A stretch of 64,000 nucleotides of DNA from Streptomyces sp. NRRL F-5135 (GTDB lineage Bacteria; Actinomycetota; Actinomycetes; Streptomycetales; Streptomycetaceae), in the NCBI RefSeq assembly GCF_000719775.1, contig NZ_JOHR01000009.1, positions 186,001-250,000 of the forward strand. The letters are read 5' to 3'. A model generated the notes under the pieces. That model had not been told where the DNA came from. It searched no databases and worked only from the letters and a program-made list of their open reading frames with translations. Each line of letters starts with the position of its first letter. Within the stretch, counting starts at the first letter, position 1. The translations under genes and the position numbers were made by a program. Below are positions 61,324 through 64,000 of this stretch, piece by piece.

Positions 61324-62682
61324 ATGGCGTCATCTCGGTCAGTTCCCAATCTCGCCTTCCGTCGGCTGCGCGCCCAGCGGTCGCCGGGGGAGTTCGCCGC
61401 CGCCGTGCGCAGGGCCGCGCGGGAGATCGGTGAGCAAGTCGCCTGCGACGCACGTTATATCGGACGGGTGGAGGCAGGCGAGATCCGCTGTCCCAACTAC
61501 GCGTACGAACGGGTCTTCCTGCACATGTTTCCCGGACTGACCCTGAGGGACCTGGGTTTCCTGCCACGGGAGCAGGTACGCGGCAGAGCCGCCCGTACCC
61601 CTGCCCCCGCCCCGGTCCCGGCGACGAACCACACCGGCGACACCAGCGAGGAGAGCGACGTGTTGCGTCGCGCATTCATGACGACCGGCCCCGCCACCGT
61701 GGTGGCCGTGTCCCTGGGCCTCGGCGGATCCGCCGAGGCCGCCGTTCCCGGCCCCCGCGAGGCGGGCTCACGGCGGGTCGGCGAGGCCGAGGTCAGCGCC
61801 GTCGAGGAGGCCGTACGACGGATCCGGCTGCTCGACGACCGACACGGTGCCGACGGGCTCTACCGGCAGGCGGCCCAGCCGCTGCGCGCCGCGTACGCGC
61901 TGCTGGACGCCGGCACCCCCACCCGCCGGTCCACCGCCGAGCGGCTGCACACCGGCGCCGGCGAGCTGTCCATCTCGGTCGGCTGGCTCGCCCACGACTC
62001 CGGCCGGTTCGACGACGCGCGCTCCCACTACGCCGAGGCGCTCGCGACGGCGCGCGTCGCGAACGACCCGGCGGTCGAGGCACACGCCTTCGCCAACACC
62101 TCGTTCCTGGCCCGGGATTCGGGCCGGTACCGGGAAGCGGTACGCGCCGCCCAGGCGGGACTGCGGGCCGCCGCGCAGCTCGGCTCGTCCCGGCTGCTGG
62201 CGCTGCTCTCCCTGCGGGAGGCCGCCGGGTGGGCCAAGGTCGGCGACCGGGCGGGCTGCGAACGGACGCTGGCCCGGGCCATCGCGTACTTCGACCGTGG
62301 CCCGTCGGACGCGGATCCCGAGTGGATGTCCTTCTTCGGCGAACCCGAACTGGAGGCGCAGAAGGCGCTCTGCCACGCCGCGCTCGGCGACGCGCGGCGG
62401 GCGGCCCGCCACGTGTACCGGGCCACCGCCCTCCAGGACCCGCACTTCGCCCGCAACCTCGCGCTCTATCGCGCCGAGCTGGCCACGAACCTGGCCCGCG
62501 CGGGCGCGCCGGACGAGGCGGCGACGGCCGGACACCAGGCGCTGGACCTCCTGGACCAGGTGCAGTCGTCGCGCATCCACACGCGGCTCGCGGCAACGGT
62601 GCGCGCGCTGCTGCCGCAGCGGCGGCTGCCGGAGGTGGCGACGTTCCTGGAGCGGCACGCCGCGACGGACCCGCGCGCGTGA
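61324..62682 (+). CDS. HTH and TPR-repeat regulator-like protein
   Basis: A 452-residue protein of the Streptomyces type that joins a short Xre-like N-terminal domain (FAAAVRRAAREIGEQVACDARYIGRVEAGEIRCPN) to C-terminal tetratricopeptide-like helices (LGWLAHDSGRFDDARSHYAEAL, ARDSGRYREAVRAAQAGL, LALYRAELATNLARAGAPDEAA). Between them lies LRRAFMTTGPATVVAVSLGLGG, a hydrophobic stretch after an Arg pair that occurs at this place in related regulators; it is probably not an export signal because the HTH precedes it. ATG 61324 fits. Related proteins influence development and secondary metabolism, but this gene's targets are unknown. Confidence 0.85.
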   Translation: MASSRSVPNLAFRRLRAQRSPGEFAAAVRRAAREIGEQVACDARYIGRVEAGEIRCPNYAYERVFLHMFPGLTLRDLGFLPREQVRGRAARTPAPAPVPATNHTGDTSEESDVLRRAFMTTGPATVVAVSLGLGGSAEAAVPGPREAGSRRVGEAEVSAVEEAVRRIRLLDDRHGADGLYRQAAQPLRAAYALLDAGTPTRRSTAERLHTGAGELSISVGWLAHDSGRFDDARSHYAEALATARVANDPAVEAHAFANTSFLARDSGRYREAVRAAQAGLRAAAQLGSSRLLALLSLREAAGWAKVGDRAGCERTLARAIAYFDRGPSDADPEWMSFFGEPELEAQKALCHAALGDARRAARHVYRATALQDPHFARNLALYRAELATNLARAGAPDEAATAGHQALDLLDQVQSSRIHTRLAATVRALLPQRRLPEVATFLERHAATDPRA

Positions 62683-62694
62683 CCGCGCGCGCAC

Positions 62695-62887
62695 ACGCAT
62701 AAGCCGGACACGCGGGAGCCGGACACGCGGAAGGCGGACACGGAGAGGCCGGACACGCGTCATCCGGAGACGCACCAAGCGGTACGGCGGAAGGGCGGTA
62801 CGGCGGAAGGGCGGTACGGCGGGGCGGTCAGCGGTCGGCGGCCTGCCGTCGGACTGCCGTCGCCGGTCAGCGGCCGGCGGCCGGCCG
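62695..62887. repeat. Two short tandem-repeat tracts after the TPR gene
   Basis: Bases 62700-62765 contain about four ~15-bp units of GCCGGACACGCGG. Bases 62779-62825 contain three 15-bp units of GAAGGGCGGTACGGC. Then GTCAGCGGTCGGCGGCC-like copies follow up to the histidine phosphatase stop. No gene is seen. Confidence 0.8.
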
Positions 62888-63484
62888 TCAGACCTCCAGA
62901 TGCGCCGTGTCGTTCCACACCTCGATGGCCGGGCTCCCGTACGCCCAGCCCAGGACCGACAGCGACGTGGGCGCCAGCCGGATGCGCGCCGCGAAGGAGA
63001 TGTCCTCGCCCAGCCAGCGCGCGCCGATCGCGCGCAGGATGTGGCCGTGCGCGAAGACCAGCGCGTCCCGGTCCGCCGATCGCGCCCAGGCGACGACCTC
63101 GTCCGCGCGGGCGGACACCTCCGCCAGGCTCTCGCCGTCCGGGACGCCGTCCCGCCAGATGAACCAGTCCGGACGGTCCGCCGTGATCTGTGTCGGTGTC
63201 ATGCCCTCGTACGCGCCGTAGTCGAACTCCATCAGCGCGTCCCACGCGTCCGCCCGCTCCCCGAAGCCCGCCAGCGCACAGGTCTCGCTCGCGCGCGCCA
63301 GCGGGCTGGTGCGGATCTCCGCGTAGGCGAGCCCGGACCAGGGAGCGCGGTGCAGCCGTTCCCCGAGCAGCTTGGCGCCCCGGCGGCCCTCCTCGAGCAA
63401 CGGTATGTCCGTCCTGCCGGTGTGCTGTCCGGACAGCGACCAGGCGGTCTGGCCGTGCCGGGCGAGCAGGATGCGCGGTGCCAT
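62888..63484 (-). CDS. Histidine phosphatase family protein (phosphoglycerate mutase-like)
   Basis: A 198-residue enzyme. The phospho-His motif is [20 protein letters not shown]. Downstream are [33 protein letters not shown] and the second catalytic His in [13 protein letters not shown]. The short form and lack of mutase-specific inserts suggest a phosphatase rather than a glycolytic mutase. ATG 63484 follows GGAGAG. Physiological substrate is unknown. Confidence 0.9.
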   Translation of the reverse strand: MAPRILLARHGQTAWSLSGQHTGRTDIPLLEEGRRGAKLLGERLHRAPWSGLAYAEIRTSPLARASETCALAGFGERADAWDALMEFDYGAYEGMTPTQITADRPDWFIWRDGVPDGESLAEVSARADEVVAWARSADRDALVFAHGHILRAIGARWLGEDISFAARIRLAPTSLSVLGWAYGSPAIEVWNDTAHLEV

Positions 63485-63699
63485 GGAGGGCTCTCCCTGA
63501 AAGTTCACAACTGATGCCGCCCCATCATCGCGCACCTGAACGAAGGCCGGCCTTTCGGGGGCAACCGCGGGCGGAATCCCGGCGTCCCACTCTCCGTCGG
63601 CCGATGCTGTCGAACGGGTGTCCCGGAGACACCCGGGCGAAGGCCCCGAGGACGTACGCCGTACGGTTGAACGCCGGCCCAAAGCTGTATGAACTCACG

Positions 63700-64000
63700 A
63701 TGGAGACCGCCCGGATGCCGTTGCCGTACAGCGCCAGCGCCGCCGCCAGCCCCACGCCGACCGCGGGACACCGGCCGCGCTGGTGGGCGGAGCTGCCGCT
63801 GGTTCTCGTGATCTACGCCGCGTACTCGGCGGTCCGCCTGCTGGCCGGCGGTGACGTGTCGACGGCCGTCGAGCACGGGCTGGCGATCCTGCGCGTGGAG
63901 CAGGCGCTCTTCCTCAATCTGGAGCACCCGCTCAACCGGCTGTTCACGAGCACCCCGGCCATCGGCATACCCGCCGACTTCCTCTACGCGGCGCTCCACT
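63700..64000 (+). CDS. PAP2-like membrane protein, N-terminal part (cut by window edge)
   Basis: The frame opens at ATG 63700 (or ATG 63715, which has GGAGA at a better distance) and runs off the window. After a Ser/Ala/Pro-rich leader comes RPRWWAELPLVLVIYAAYSAVRLLAGG, then AILRVEQALFLNLEHPLNRLF and IGIPADFLYAALH, which match the first part of Streptomyces PAP2-superfamily (inositol phosphorylceramide synthase-like) proteins. The catalytic motifs would lie beyond the edge, so the assignment rests on the N-terminal pattern. Confidence 0.7.
   Translation, partial: METARMPLPYSASAAASPTPTAGHRPRWWAELPLVLVIYAAYSAVRLLAGGDVSTAVEHGLAILRVEQALFLNLEHPLNRLFTSTPAIGIPADFLYAALH

Overview
The window is chromosomal DNA of a Streptomyces or close relative. 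Evidence for this: very high G+C with almost only G/C in third codon positions; many GTG and TTG starts with purine-rich Shine-Dalgarno sites; a complete desferrioxamine cluster with paired iron boxes; adpA carrying a TTA leucine codon next to ornA; and the cebR-cebEFG-bglC cellobiose locus. From memory, not from a search, the order from the methylcrotonyl-CoA carboxylase operon through desABCD, glmS, adpA, ornA and cebR to bglC follows the core chromosome of Streptomyces coelicolor around SCO2770-SCO2800. I saw no insertion sequence, prophage, integrase, CRISPR array or plasmid function.

Layout. 1-1.4 kb: an MFS exporter cut by the window edge, divergent from a GlxA-type AraC regulator. 1.5-7.3 kb: an uncharacterised sugar or polyol catabolic locus. 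On the minus strand it has a Gfo/Idh/MocA oxidoreductase, a DUF993 aldolase-like protein and an epimerase-type TIM barrel, all overlapping by 4 bp. It is divergent from a LacI repressor that is followed by a second TIM-barrel gene. 7.4-11.4 kb: an EamA exporter divergent from a LysR regulator, then a secreted GH3 enzyme. 11.6-19.2 kb: an S37 tripeptidyl aminopeptidase, a small secreted four-cysteine protein, a double-length ABC exporter and a secreted serine hydrolase. 19.4-29.7 kb: acyl-CoA dehydrogenase, thioesterase and phosphatase, then a TetR gene divergent from the leucine/isovalerate (liu) operon, which runs MCC beta, MCC alpha, HMG-CoA lyase, isovaleryl-CoA dehydrogenase. 29.8-36.4 kb: iron-box-controlled siderophore-interacting protein and desABCD. 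36.4-43.5 kb: GH20 hexosaminidase, a DUF4429/SHOCT protein, a small protein, glmS, an acetate-channel-like protein and a universal stress protein. 43.5-47.2 kb: a long untranslated region, adpA, ornA and tRNA-His. 47.4-53.8 kb: cebR and cebEFG-bglC. 54-57 kb: a two-component system with a divergent membrane-anchored protein. 57-64 kb: a MerR regulator divergent from a tripeptidyl aminopeptidase, a spermidine-synthase-like methyltransferase, a small conserved protein, an HTH/repeat regulator, a histidine phosphatase and the start of a PAP2 protein.

Several themes link the genes. Amino-sugar and chitin/cell-wall metabolism is covered by GH3, GH20 and glmS. Cellobiose uptake and hydrolysis are controlled by CebR at a perfect 14-bp operator. 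Leucine breakdown is controlled by TetR at two 16-bp sites. Iron uptake is controlled through two DmdR/DtxR-type boxes. Development is represented by bldA-dependent adpA.

The most unusual property is how much short tandem repeat DNA the region carries. Gene ends and linkers bear in-frame repeats of 6-12 bp. Several intergenic regions hold tandem arrays with unit lengths that are not multiples of three (28, 20 and 16 bp), and each of these units can form a small hairpin. The DUF993 locus and the MerR pair with two matching 19-bp-spaced promoters are the best candidates for undescribed biology.
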